From: Cryptomeria japonica
Lineage: Eukaryota > Streptophyta > Pinopsida > Cupressales > Cupressaceae
Assembly: GCF_030272615.1 (NCBI RefSeq)
Contig: NC_081414.1
Coordinates: forward strand, 659,630,292 to 659,694,291
Reading direction: 5' to 3'
Length of the DNA: 64,000 nucleotides
Under the pieces are notes generated by a model, which saw only the letters and a program-made list of their open reading frames with translations, was not told the origin of the DNA and did no database searches. Made by a program: the position numbers and the translations under genes. This document shows positions 43,311 through 53,539 of this stretch, piece by piece (positions within the stretch are counted from its first letter, which is position 1; each line of letters starts with the position of its first letter).

Positions 43311-43850
43311 CATGGGTTTGGCCAGATATTACTATCGCTTTGTTCAGAGTTTTTCTCGGATATGTCACCCAATCACTTCTCTTCAGAGGAAAGGGAAGAA
43401 GTTTGTTTGGTTAGAGCAATGTGAGTCATCTTTTCATACCTCGAAGGAACTCCTTGTTAGTGCTCTGATTTTGGCAGTCTCTGATCCATCTAGAGATTTT
43501 ATGGTATGCACAGATGCCTCTTTAGAAGGTATAGGTGCAGTGCTTATGTAGGATGGATGTGTAGTTGCTTATGAGTCTTGAAAACTCAAGGACCATGAGT
43601 TGAACTATCTAGTTCATGACTTGGAGTTGGTAGCTGTAGGGCATGCGTTGGTTAGATGGTGACATTTCCTATTGGGGCGTTGGTTTGAGCTGCATAGTGA
43701 TCACCGCAGTTTGCAGTATATTTTCATGCAGCCAAACTTGAATGCTCGACAACAAAGATGGATGGAATTCCTCTGCGAGTATGATTTCGAGGTTCGATAT
43801 ATTTAGGGGAAAGAGAATGTAGTAGCAGATGCTTTAAGTCGTAGGTGACA
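43311..43850 (+). pseudogene. Element B RNase H (broken)
   Basis: Gypsy RNase H. GLARYYYRFVQSFSRICHPI links RT to it. FMVCTDASLEGIGAVLM near 43498 has the first Asp, KLKDHELNYLVHDLELVAVG near 43585 the Glu, FELHSDHRSLQYIFMQPNLN near 43686 the second Asp, and ENVVADALSRR near 43812 the last Asp. All four acidic positions are readable, but TAG or TGA codons interrupt at about 43549, 43579, 43661 and 43805. Confidence 0.8.
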
Positions 43851-45145
43851 TGAGGTTGCAACATTGTCCCTTGCAGTGGACTTGAGAGAGAGAATTCTTG
43901 GAGTTCTTCCTCAGGACACCTGGTATCAGGATGTTAGAGCCATGGTGGAGTCCGAAAGACCATTGGTGGGTAGATATTCTAGATATGATCTTAAGTCATA
44001 TGGTCTTCTTTGACATATTGGACAGATCTACGTACCTCCTTTGGAGGGTCTTCACATTTTGATCATGACTGAGGCCCATTGTGCACCTTATTTGGCACAC
44101 CCTAGTGTCAAGAAGATGCACATAGATCTTAGATAGATATATATTTGGGCTGGTATGAAACGTGACATTGCTGATTTTGTGTCGAAGTGTTTAGAATGTC
44201 AGTGGGTGAAGGTGGAGCATCAACACCCTACAGGGCTTTTACATCCTAATTTGATACCAGATTGGAAATGGGATATCATTTCCATGGATTTTATAGTGGG
44301 GTTGCCTGTTTCTTTGCGTTGTCATGATGCCATCATGGTCATTGTTGATAGATTGACCAAAGTTGCTCATTTTGTTCCTATTCGATCTTCTTATACAATA
44401 GCATTGGTGGCATGAGTCTTCTTGGAAGTTGTGGTGAGGTTGCATGGGATCCCAAGGTGGAACGTTTCTGATAGAGACCCTATCTTTACTTCAGCATTGT
44501 GGAGCTCACTTTAGCATGCTTTGGGGACCCAGTTGAACTTTAGTTCATCTTATCACCCAGAGATCGATGGTCAGACTGAGTGTGTGAATCGGGTCTTGGA
44601 GGACATGCTTCACATGTATGTTATGGATCAATAGTCACGTTGGGAGGAATATATTTTCCTTGTGGAGTTTGCTTATAACAATGGATATCACATCTCTATA
44701 GGCATGTCTCCCTTCTAGGCATTGTATGGTCATCCTTGCCATACTCCTTCGAGTTGGGTTCGGTTGGAGGATAGGGTGATTTTAGTCCTGAATATGCTTC
44801 ATGAGATGGAGCAGCAGGTTGAGAAGATCCATGGGCATTTGGTTGCTTCTTAGGATAGGTAGAAGAAGTATGTTGATGCTCATAGAGTAGATCATCAGTT
44901 TTTAGCTGGCGACCATGTGTTCTTGAGAGTGTGTCTATGGAAGAGTCCGATCCGTTATGGAAAGGGTTCTAAGTTGGTGCCTCATTTTGTTGGCCCTTTT
45001 GAGATCCTTGAGAGGATATGACCTGTTGCCTACCAGCTTGCCTTGTTGTTGAGTCTATCCCGCATCCATGATGTCTTCCATGTTTCAGTTCTTGGACCTT
45101 ATCATCCTGATGTGACTCATGTTCTTGATTGGAATGCTTTGCAGG
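43851..45145 (+). pseudogene. Element B integrase (broken)
   Basis: The zinc-binding end has AHPSVKKMHIDL and FVSKCLECQWVK near 44175. The core has WDIISMDFIVGLPVS with the first Asp (44271-44310), VSDRDPIFTS with the second (near 44467) and YHPEIDGQTECVNRVLEDML with the Glu near 44582. The C-terminal part, YGKGSKLVPHFVGPFEILE and LSRIHDVFHVSVLGPY, is the GPF/Y-type end shared by chromoviruses. Stops at about 44413, 44513, 44630, 44716, 44850, 44858 and 45019 make it non-functional. Confidence 0.85.
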
Positions 45146-45318
45146 TCGAGGACAGGCAGCTTTCCATGGAGCCCGTGTGCATTCTTTAGCATCAGGATTT
45201 GACCCTCAGGGGTCATACCATCAACCAGGTAAGGGTCCTATAGGACCCAAGTGATGAGACCTCAGCAACATGGGAGGATGCAGCGAAGATGAGAGAGCTT
45301 TATTCTTATTTGTTTTAG
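45146..45318 (+). pseudogene. Element B chromodomain
   Basis: After integrase, EDRQLSMEPVCIL, LTLRGHTINQVRVL and SATWEDAAKMRELYSYLF follow the spacing of a chromodomain: an EPV start, a central strand ending in V-L-W (here V-L-stop) and the closing T-W-E helix. In chromoviruses this domain directs insertion to marked chromatin. Two TAG codons interrupt it. The stop at 45316-45318 is probably the original end of pol, 35 bp before the 3' LTR. Confidence 0.75.
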
Positions 45319-45338
45319 GCTTCCTGGAGTAAGCCTAG

Positions 45339-46694
45339 TTTTGGGGGTGAGGATGTAGTACCCCTCCTTGATCAGACTCTTTTTGTATCTATGTTTGACT
45401 TCAGTTGACTGTTCACTGGAACATTATTGTATATTGATTTAGACTTTATGCAATGTTATTTTATGCTTTAATTGGATATGTGATGTATGCTTTCATGCAG
45501 TATTTCAGTACTTATGATTCATGAGTTTTTTTATGGATTACTAACATGGACTAACACTTTTACCTTATATGTGCAATATGTTATTTATATGTTTCATGTT
45601 TGAAAGTGTATGGGATGCGAGGGGATGATTTTCCTTCACTCACTCTGGTGAGACAGGGAACGTCATGATTCTCCTTCATCGGTGTGAGTGTCATGTCTAT
45701 TTATATATATTTGTCTATATGCACGTATGGTTCTTTGGTGCAGGACATTGCAGGTACAAGTACCGGGTAGGTACGGGGTATCAACTCCACCCGATTTCAC
45801 AGGTCTGAGCATGCCTTATTTGTTCGATGGTAGTGGAGGAGATAGTTGTTGGACCCTAGCTTGACCTGCAGTTACACTCGTGTGAGTGTTGTCAGTCGAT
45901 TGTCTTTTTTTGTTTGATTGATATGCGAGTTAGAGTGCTTTGGTGTTTCATTTTGTGAGTCATCATTTGAGCATTCCTCGTTTTGCATGTTTCCATTTAT
46001 TTAAATGGTTATTTAATTGAGTGAATGATGCTATTTTTGTGTTGGCGTAATTAATTAATTATTATGCTCTTGATATTATTGATTGTAATTAAATTAACGA
46101 TTGCTAGAATTAAATGGTTAAAATGGCTCATTTTATTATGCCATAGTTGTATTATTATTTTGTGAAAGGAAATAAGTATTTGCCTTGCCATTTAAATGTG
46201 GAATGATTATGTTGGAAGAAATTTTTATGGAAATGGAAAATATGAAATAAAAATAAAAGATTTTCCTTTTACCCTTCCATTTGACTTTTGTATTTTATTT
46301 TGTTGGAAAAGGATTATTTATGGAAAAAGGGTAAATTTGATTGTTTTTACTTTTAAAATAATTTTATCTGATTGGTTGTAATAACTTCTAACCTAGAAAG
46401 TTTAGGTTGAAATATATTTTTCCCATATATTTCTAGGAGTTCACTGGAATAGAGGAGGCAAAATTTTTGAAGGAGAAAATTGGAAAACCATTTTGGAAGA
46501 GGACCGAGAATTGGATTTGGTTTGCAAGATTTGGATTCTTCCAGTATTTTGCTTCCTAGTTTGTTGAAGGTTGGATAATCACTTCTTGTTTTACAATTTA
46601 ATTTTGAATGTTTTAGTTGCTTCTAGTGTTGAAAAATGTAAATCTCTTTGTAAATTCTTGATTGAATGATTGAAATGAAAGAAAGAGCGACTGT
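45339..46694 (+). repeat. Element B polypurine tract and 3' LTR
   Basis: TTTTGGGGGTGAGGA (45339-45353) is the polypurine tract. The LTR begins TGTAGTACCCC at 45354. From 45412 it matches 12315-13584. The match ends at about 46694, just where Tat-2 sits in the other LTR. Sequence after this point does not match the right piece of the 5' LTR (32123-33844), so the LTR is either truncated here or the 5' LTR has lost an internal part. Confidence 0.75.
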
Positions 46695-47160
46695 TATTAT
46701 TGATTTTGTGGAATTCATATCAAATGTTTGGATATGGGAAAGAAATGTTTCATCTTTTTAATTGTTTTTTGTTATTTGTTCTTGAAAAATCAAGTTCTTG
46801 AATTATCTCTTCTATTTGGAATAGAAAGAATTAGATCGAGTTTGCTGTGTGTTTTCTAGTATCTATTTGCCCAAGATTTGGGGCTTATGTTGGCGAATAT
46901 TGGTTATTTGCCTCTTACAAGATGCAAGGAATTCTTCTTGTGTAATGGAAGTGAAGAAATTTATCAGAATTCTTCCCGTATCTTTCAAATCCTTCTATTG
47001 TTTCCTAAATCTTTATTTGATTGGGGATCTTGTGTGATTTTATTCACCATTTACCTTATTGGTAAATATCCTTTCTTAGTGTTGGATTTTGGCATTGTGT
47101 GAGTGTGCCCGTGAAATGAATAGGGGAGGTTTTAATTTTACCATTAGTACATTTGGGCCT
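46695..47160. other. Stretch without a recognised gene
   Basis: AT-rich. It may be a continuation of the element B LTR that the 5' copy has lost. The frames 46849-47037 and 46878-47102 have no recognisable content. Confidence 0.4.
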
Positions 47161-47445
47161 AATTTCTGATGGCTAATTGTCGGATTTGCGATGACCAAAC
47201 ATCGGGCTTCCTACAAACTTTACTGTCGAAAACTCATCGTCGGGATTTCCGACGATGCCATTTGCATCAGTCGTCCGACGTTGTTATGAACTCCCCCAAC
47301 GGTGGCTATATTGGCTGTTTTTTATCGGATTTCTGATGGATGTTATGATTTCTCCTCGATGACCGTCTGACATGGCAGTGATGTTGGATATACAACATCC
47401 TTGTCAGACGTTCCATTAGTTGTTGTCGGAATTCTGACGGTGAGA
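47161..47445. repeat. Cluster of short TCGGA/TCCGA palindromic motifs
   Basis: At least six short motifs of the type TCGGANTTNNGA lie in both orientations, for example GTCGGATTTGCGATGA (near 47188), ATCGTCGGGATTTCCGACGA (near 47239), CCGACGTTG (near 47276), TCGGATTTCTGATGG (near 47325) and GTCGGAATTCTGACGG (47425-47440). Such arrays resemble the subterminal repeats of CACTA-type DNA transposons. I found no terminal CACTA and no partner array at 52-53 kb. Confidence 0.5.
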
Positions 47446-47689
47446 GATGTTGTGGGTCAAACGGCTTTGCCGTTGGTGAATGAAAGCATTGAACGAGTTC
47501 TAGTTTTAAAAATTGCATTAAATATTTTAATTTATTTGATTTAGTGTTATTTGCAAAAAACGATTATCAATGATGTTTCCTTTCTCCAAGAATTGTCTAG
47601 GATCTTTCTGTCAGATAATATGTAACATTGAATGACTAAATTTTTTCTTTACAAATGCTTATTTAATTTAATTATTATCTGAGCGTGAA

Positions 47690-48552
47690 TTAAAATTTAT
47701 ATCTGTATGGAAGAAGAACATACAAGCTTTAGAGTCACGTGCAAGAAAATTTCCTAAAAGAAAGCAAGCAGGCATTATCTTGAATGACATAGAAACAAGC
47801 TCATCAGCTGCCTAGAAGAGAGAAATTGGAGAAAAGAAGCGGAAAGTGTCAAAGGGTGATAAATAGATAGAGAGTATGCAATACAAACAAACAATGTCTG
47901 GAGTGTCTAATGTGACATCTCTAATTTATATCCGAAGGAACTAACTAGTTTTGGAGTTCCTACAAAACCTATTGGGCCGCACTTTGGAGGAAATCACTGT
48001 GTTCATGCAAGGAGCACCTTTTCTCTATTATGAGAATGATGGTTTTGCACTGAAGGATATTTGGAAGTCAATATCCAAAAATTTCTATAGTGTGGAACAA
48101 GAGTTGGCAGACTCGAAGTATAATTGTCAGCTTTTAGAAGACCAAGAGGTTATGTACACAATCTCCCAATAGAAGAGCGATTTCAAGAATTACCTCTCCC
48201 ACCCATGACTATTCAGGAAGCACTTCCTCAAACAAAGGACTATTGGCCTCCATGGGATCAAAGAAAAAAATTGAAGCATAGACTCTAGACGATGTGGTGG
48301 TGTCCTTCGTGAAGAACTCTACACTATAATTGAAAATTCACAAGGGAAACTACAAGATAGTGAAGAGAAATACAATCTTGAAAAGTGGGAAGAATGGATC
48401 TTGGTTTGGGTGGGGCCAAGTCAGGTGGCTCCTCTAGAGGTTGACAAGATAGAAATCATATTAGGATTTGAAAAAGATCACACTCATGGAACTTCATGTA
48501 CGAGTGATCGATTGTGGTGTTTGGGTAATGCATTCCAAATAGATACAGTTGC
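47690..48552 (+). pseudogene. DRM-type DNA methyltransferase fragment, left arm
   Basis: DRM proteins are the de novo DNA cytosine methyltransferases of plant RNA-directed DNA methylation, with the catalytic motifs in rearranged order (VI-X before I-V). This fragment resembles the first half: FMQGAPFLYYENDGFALKDI near 48002, EQELADSKYN near 48098, LPLPPMTIQEALPQTK near 48195, then WILVWVGPSQVAPLEVDKIE near 48393, ILGFEKDHTHGTS near 48460 and LWCLGNAFQIDTVA near 48512. The frame breaks after 48172 and again between 48270 and 48380. A Lys/Arg-rich stretch upstream (near 47730-47900) may be the linker before the catalytic domain. No full catalytic core is present. Confidence 0.75.
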
Positions 48553-49470
48553 ATGCCATTAGGATAAAAGTCTTTAATCAAGACATTACCCATTTGGAAT
48601 GTAACTGTATCTATTTGGAATGCATTACCCAAACACCACAATTGATCACTCGCACACGAAGTTCCATGAGTGTGATCTTTTTCAAATCCTAATATGATTT
48701 CTATCTCGTCAACCTCTAGAGGAGCCACCTGACTTGGCCCCACCCAAAACAAGATCCATTCTTCCCACTTTTCAAAATTGTATTTCTCTTCACTATCTTG
48801 CAGTTTCCCTCGTGAATTTTCAATTATAGTGCAGAGTTCTTCACAAAGTACACCACCACATTGTCTAGAGTCTATGCTTCAATTTTTTTCTTTGATCCCA
48901 TGGAGGCCAATAGTCCTTTGTCTGAGGAAGAGCTTCCTGAATAGTCATGGGGGGGAGAGGTAATGCTTGAAATTGCCCTTCTATTGGGAGATTGTGTACA
49001 TAACCTCTTGGTCTTTTGAAAGCTGAAAATTACTTTGAGTTTGCCAACTCTAGTTCCACACTATAGAAATTTTTGGATATTGAATTCCAAATATCCCTCG
49101 GTGCAAAAGTATCATTCTCATAATAGAAAAAAGGTGCTCCTTGCATGAACACATTGATTTCCTCCAAGCGTGGCCCAATAGGTTTCGCAGGAACTCCAAA
49201 ACTAGTTAGTCCCTCTGAACATAAATTAGAGACGTCACATCAGACACTCCAGACATTGTTTGTTTGTATTGCATACTATCTATCTATTTATCACCCTTAA
49301 ACACTTTCCTCTACCATTCTCCAATTTCTCTCTTCTAGGCAGCTGATGAGCTTGTTTCCATGTCATTCAAGATAATGCCTGCTTGCTTTCTTTTAGGAAA
49401 TTTGCTTGCACATGACTCTTCAACTTGTATGTTTTGCTTCCGTATAGATATAAATTTTAATTCACGCTCA
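48456..49470 (-). pseudogene. DRM-type DNA methyltransferase fragment, right arm
   Basis: The same DRM segment in reverse. From the minus strand it shows FLYYENDTFAPRDIW-like sequence near 49110, then WVGPSQVAPLEVDEIEIILG and WCLGNAFQIDTVT (48640-48750). It runs across the spacer with VLIKDFYPNGM, the phrase that in DRM proteins leads into catalytic motif I, and then enters antisense sequence of the left arm. The open frame 48456-48752 therefore ends in nonsense. Because this arm extends slightly further into DRM than the left arm, the right arm probably holds the original orientation and the left arm is the inverted copy; this is inference. Confidence 0.7.
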
Positions 49471-49700
49471 GATAATAATTAAATAAAATAAGTATTTGTA
49501 ATGAAAAGATTTAGTCATTCGATGTTACATATTATCTGATGGAAAGATCCTAGACAATTCTTGGAGAAAGGAAACATCATTGATAATCATTTTTTGCAAA
49601 TAACACTGAATCAAATAAATTAAAAATGTTTCATGTAATTGTTAAAATTAGAACTCGTTCAATGCTTTCATGCATCGACGACAAAGTTGTCTGACCCACA

Positions 49701-50120
49701 CCATTATGCATAATAGAACAAATCAATATAATAGGCTATTATAAAGAATATATAGAAAAATATGAAAGAACATTAAATTACCATTACAAACCCATAAACC
49801 ATTAAATAGTGAAAATAGATATAAATTTGTAAATGTCTCCCTATAAACACCACAACCATAACCAAAACAAAAAAAATTCTTACCTGCAAAAACTTAGCTG
49901 GTGAGGTGCAAGTCTACAACATCTCTCAGATGATCAAACCATTTCTTAATTTTGTTCTTTTGGTTAGTCAATGGATTTAGTTGCATGTTCAAGTTTTCTA
50001 TTTGAAGCCTTCTGTTTCCCTATATTTGAGACATAATAAAATTCTTGTGAGTAGGAAATTGATTCAGAAGTTACGTGTGAAGAATTTGGCAAAGTAAATG
50101 ATGACAATCAAACTCAAATT
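49701..50120. other. AT-rich stretch without a recognised gene
   Basis: No motif is visible on either strand. It separates the large inverted repeat from the smaller DRM-derived duplicates. Confidence 0.5.
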
Positions 50121-50503
50121 TTATCTGTCTTGATTAAAGAATTTTATCCTGCTGGCATTAAATTAAAGTTCTTTCTCTATTTTTTGGTGATCTCTGGAGC
50201 AGAGGTTGCTTTGCATCAACCTGGGATACATTTAACTTGTGTTGTATCTGTGGAAATATGTATCCTAGGATGATGCAATTTAACCTCTGCTCCACCAATA
50301 CCAGATAGAAGAGAAAGTACTTTAATTTAAAGTCATCACGATAAAATGCTTTCAAGACATATATTAGGTATAAAAGGAAGCCTACCCTGTCATTTGAAGG
50401 GGTTTACCTACAATTCAAGTGATCTCTTAATTATAAAATCAATTCAATTCCAAGTGAACATGCAATCAAGCATTCATCAAGAATTGAAGGAGAAATCAAG
50501 TTA
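50121..50503 (+). pseudogene. DRM catalytic motif I fragment, copy 1, with foldback
   Basis: The plus strand resembles the DRM stretch leading into motif I: LSVLIKEFYPAGIKLKFFL near 50121, then GAEVALHQPGIHLTCVVSVE near 50197. Within it, 50142-50346 is an inverted repeat with arms of about 80 bp and a spacer near 45 bp (TTTTATCCTG at one end, CGATAAAA at the other; both arms contain CAGAGGTT or its complement). The copy ends with a tail, CAATTCCAAGTGAACA, shared with copy 2. It is too short to encode an enzyme. Confidence 0.65.
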
Positions 50504-50849
50504 ATAAAGATATTTAATAGAGGAGATATTTAATAAAGATATCATCTTTTAAATTAAGAAATGGGCAGGAGATTAAGAATACAAACCTTCCATATTGCAC
50601 ACTTCAAGGTATATTAAAATTAGTTTAAAGTGTATTCATTTAGGGACCTTTCATAAAATATTCTCAACTTACATATCATAAAAGGATCTTAAAATATTCA
50701 TTGTTTATAATGATCAGAATTTGGTTGTTCCATACACCTTCCTTTACTATTTTAAAAATATCATCGACCAAAATATTGTGCAGCAGTAGTATGGAGTGCA
50801 TTTCATCTATTTTATGTCTAAATATTTCATCATACCACTTTCTTTTCAA
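50504..50849. other. Spacer between the two DRM motif I fragments
   Basis: AT-rich, no confident gene. A minus-strand open frame (50676-50906) contains LLLHNILVDD, loosely like the end of some DNA transposases, but this is too little to call. Confidence 0.4.
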
Positions 50850-51290
50850 AGGTGACTGATCGATTGCGGTGTTTGAGTAATGCATTCCAAATAGATCCAG
50901 TTGCATACCATTTATCTGTCTTGATTAAAGACTTTTATCCTGATGGCATTAAATTAAAGTTCTTTCTCTATTTTTTGGTGATCTTTGGAGTAGAGGTTGC
51001 TTTGGATCGACCTGGGATACATTTAGCTTGTGTTGTATCTGTGGAAATATGTATCTTAGGACGATGCAATGCAACCTCTGCTCCACCAATACTAGATAGA
51101 AGAGAAAGTACTTTAATTTAAAGCCATTAGGATAAAATGCTTTCAAGACATATATAAGGTATAAAAGGAAGCCTACCTTGTCATTTGAAGGGGTCTACCT
51201 ACAATTCAAGTGATCTCTTAGTTATAAAATCTATTCAATTCCAAGTGAACAGGCAATCAAGCATTGAAGGGGAATTCAAGTTGGTGCAGG
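50850..51290 (+). pseudogene. DRM catalytic motif I fragment, copy 2, with foldback
   Basis: VTDRLRCLSNAFQIDPVAYH near 50849 joins directly to LSVLIKDFYPDGIKLKFFL and then FGVEVALDRPGIHLACVVSV near 50981. So this copy links the end of the segment in the large inverted repeat with the motif I region, showing that all pieces come from one DRM gene. The foldback 50933-51137 has arms of about 80 bp. The motif I core F-S-G-I-G-G has decayed to FLVIFGV. From 50913 on, it is a direct duplicate of 50121-50503. Confidence 0.7.
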
Positions 51291-51640
51291 TGCATTTGGA
51301 AGACAAAAGGACTCAATGAAGCCATTAAAGACTTTTGAAGGTCTTAGGAGTGAAGAGCCAATCAATTATGATGTCTTAAGGGGGTAGCCTTAAACAAAAC
51401 ACACTAAGCTTTGATTGATTAGGTGTGTTATGGGTCCATTCCTTCCCTTGAAGTCCCTTCCCATTTGTTTCTGTTAAAAAGACAATCACCGTTAGCATCT
51501 GAATTCAAACAGTGTTCTCACATTTGACTGCATAGAACAAAGCAAATGGCATAAGAAACTCTCATCTACCTCACAACTGCAATAGAATACCTCCCCGAGG
51601 AGATATTCTCATGTCCTTTCCTACTTTATGTTGTCGATGA
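51291..51640. other. Stretch without a recognised gene
   Basis: No motif is seen. It separates the DRM pieces from the PPR remnant. Confidence 0.4.
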
Positions 51641-52100
51641 AATACATAAACGTGCTCACAATGCAGTCAATGCAACAAATAGATTTCCATTTCGATCAGT
51701 TTTATTTGCCAACGTACTCTCTACTTGTGCCAAAATAGGAGCTTTGGAATAGAGTATGGGCTTCCATCAAAGAAGAAGGTAAGGGCAATTAATATCAGAT
51801 TCTTATGGTTGGAAATGCTCTATTTGACATGTTTGGAAAATGTGGAAGTATAGACATGAAAGCGCATGAATTGTTTAGTGAGATGCATCAAAGAAACACA
51901 ATCTAATGGAATGCTATGATTGCAGGATATGCACAAGATGTGTTTGAAATGGATTTAGAAACTTCCAACCAAATGTGATTAGTGAGTATAGATGTTGTAG
52001 TGCAACTGCCCAGGTACACATGCATGCAAAATATGTAAGCTTAGATAAGGCACATGAACTATTTGACATAATGCCTCAAAGATCACCCAATATCCAATGA
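51641..52100 (+). pseudogene. PPR protein gene remnant
   Basis: Pentatricopeptide repeat proteins bind organelle RNA. This remnant shows SVLFANVLSTCAKIGALE (near 51699), then VGNALFDMFGKCGSIDMKA and HELFSEMHQRNTI with a stop before WNAMIAGYAQD (51809-51940), and later MHAKYVSLDKAHELFDIMPQR near 52020. The Y-x-K-C-G and W-N-A-M-I-A-G-Y phrases mark a plant PLS-class PPR protein. Only about three repeats are left, with stops and frame changes between them. A complete protein would have ten or more. Confidence 0.75.
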
Positions 52101-53539
52101 TGGTTGGGAGAAAGAAAACATCAATTTTTTGATAATCTTAAATATTTCTTTATTCATCACTATAAATCTATTATGAATTTAGTCTGAATATTGCAGAAAT
52201 TTATTCTATTATGAATACAATATTTAGGGATGTAATCTTTATATATTTTTTTAATTAGGAAAAGGTCCTAATAGAATCCCCAACTAATTAATCTAGAGAA
52301 AGATACCACTAAAGAAAGAAATTCAATCCTCACCACTATGGTCTTGAAGGCTTTTAAGACACTTGGATTCCTATTTTGGCCCGCTTTTCCTTGACCCTAT
52401 GTTAAGATAGTAAACTAGTTTGAGAGAATCTATTGGGTGGGAAATTGTGTATGGTTGAAATTATTTTCATGCATGGAAAGTGATTTAAAGTTTGGACCAA
52501 TAGAGGATAAGTATTTCTTGAACCTTCAAGGACATGTGTAGAGCACCGCATGGATGTTTCTCCATTATTGAACTCTTTGAATATGTAAGTAAATTATTTT
52601 TGGTTGATGACACAGTAAGTCTGGTATTTGTCTTTTCGATATGTTGTGGATAATATTAATCAAATATGGAATTTTTTTGATGCTATATACACTATGTTTT
52701 GGATTGAATTTAGGTAAGCAAAGAGGTAATGGAAGAATAAAAGAGGTACACAAAGGAAGAAGAGTGAAATAGGTGGTTTGGGATGGAGGTTACAAGTATA
52801 TATGAAAATTCATATGGATAATTTGTTGTCTATAAAGAGGCAAATAAGCTATCACAACTTCAACATGAATGAATGCCTCATCTATAGAAGCAAAAGGTAC
52901 CTCTAATGGTTTCAAAATTTGTCAAAATAGTTATGATATACCAAATAATCAAGTGTAATATCCTTTAGGTAACTAATATTATCTTCAAACTATTTATTTT
53001 GATTTTCATCATATCCTTTCCATGTGCATTTCCCTTGGTTTTAGTCCCATTTTTTCTTTATTTTATTCAAACAAAATTTATAGATGCCTCTACTTGTCTC
53101 ACCACTCATTAATTGTTTGGGATTTTCATTCCATTCACCAAGGTTGGCATCTATTCTAAGACTTTGTGTCATGGCCAAGCTAAATGATTTGCCTCTAGTT
53201 TCTCTCCAATCTAGTCACCTAGTAGCATGTGAAATCTATCTCTTCCTAATTATTATTCTCTCCATCTTGTTAATGACCATTTCATTAATGAATCCTTCCT
53301 CATAATTTTGGATAAGTGAGAAAATGTTAGCTCAAGGAATCTTTTCAATCCTCTTTCAAGATTCTTTCCCAAGTAATAATCTTGTATATTGGAAAATAAA
53401 TTACGCTTCTATTTTTCCAAGTTACTCTTCCTTGTAATGTTTAGATTTATTCTAAAGTGTTCGTTGTGACTCATGTTTACTACTCTTCCTATTAGTCTCA
53501 TTCCAATATCTCCTAAAAAAAAATGGAACGATTACTGTA
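52101..53539. other. AT-rich stretch without a recognised gene
   Basis: No family motif is found on either strand. The open frame 53084-53305 is hydrophobic but has no start context or homology that I recognise, and is probably accidental. Confidence 0.45.

Larger units (their letters stand above)
12315..46694 (+). mobile_element. Element B: Ty3/gypsy chromovirus-like retrotransposon, twice interrupted
   Basis: Order: 5' LTR in two pieces, tRNA-iMet-type primer site, gag in two pieces, protease, RT, RNase H, integrase, chromodomain, polypurine tract, 3' LTR. Tat-2 sits in the 5' LTR and element C sits in gag. Both are younger than B. The chromodomain after integrase supports a chromovirus, probably Tekay/Del-like. 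Every domain carries stop codons, so B is dead. Its LTR pieces do not fully match each other (see Findings). Confidence 0.8.
47451..49700. repeat. 2.25-kb inverted repeat made of DRM methyltransferase sequence
   Basis: The left arm 47451-48552 (1,102 bp) is the reverse complement of the right arm 48601-49700 (1,100 bp), with a 48-bp spacer. Matching anchors: TGTGGGTCA with TGACCCACA at the outer ends; GAACGAGTTCTA; CCAAGAATTGTCTAG; CATGCAAGGAGCACC; and ATAGATACAGTT by the spacer. Differences are scattered, many of them C/T or G/A. A transcript through the whole would fold into a very long hairpin. Both arms carry the same part of a DRM gene. Confidence 0.9.

Noticed and set aside
50676-50906. 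A minus-strand frame with LLLHNILVDD, loosely like the end of a Harbinger-type transposase
   Set aside because: Too short, partly antisense to DRM sequence, and no DDE motif in the vicinity.
53084-53305. A hydrophobic open frame of 73 codons
   Set aside because: No homology recognised, AT-rich context, no support for expression.
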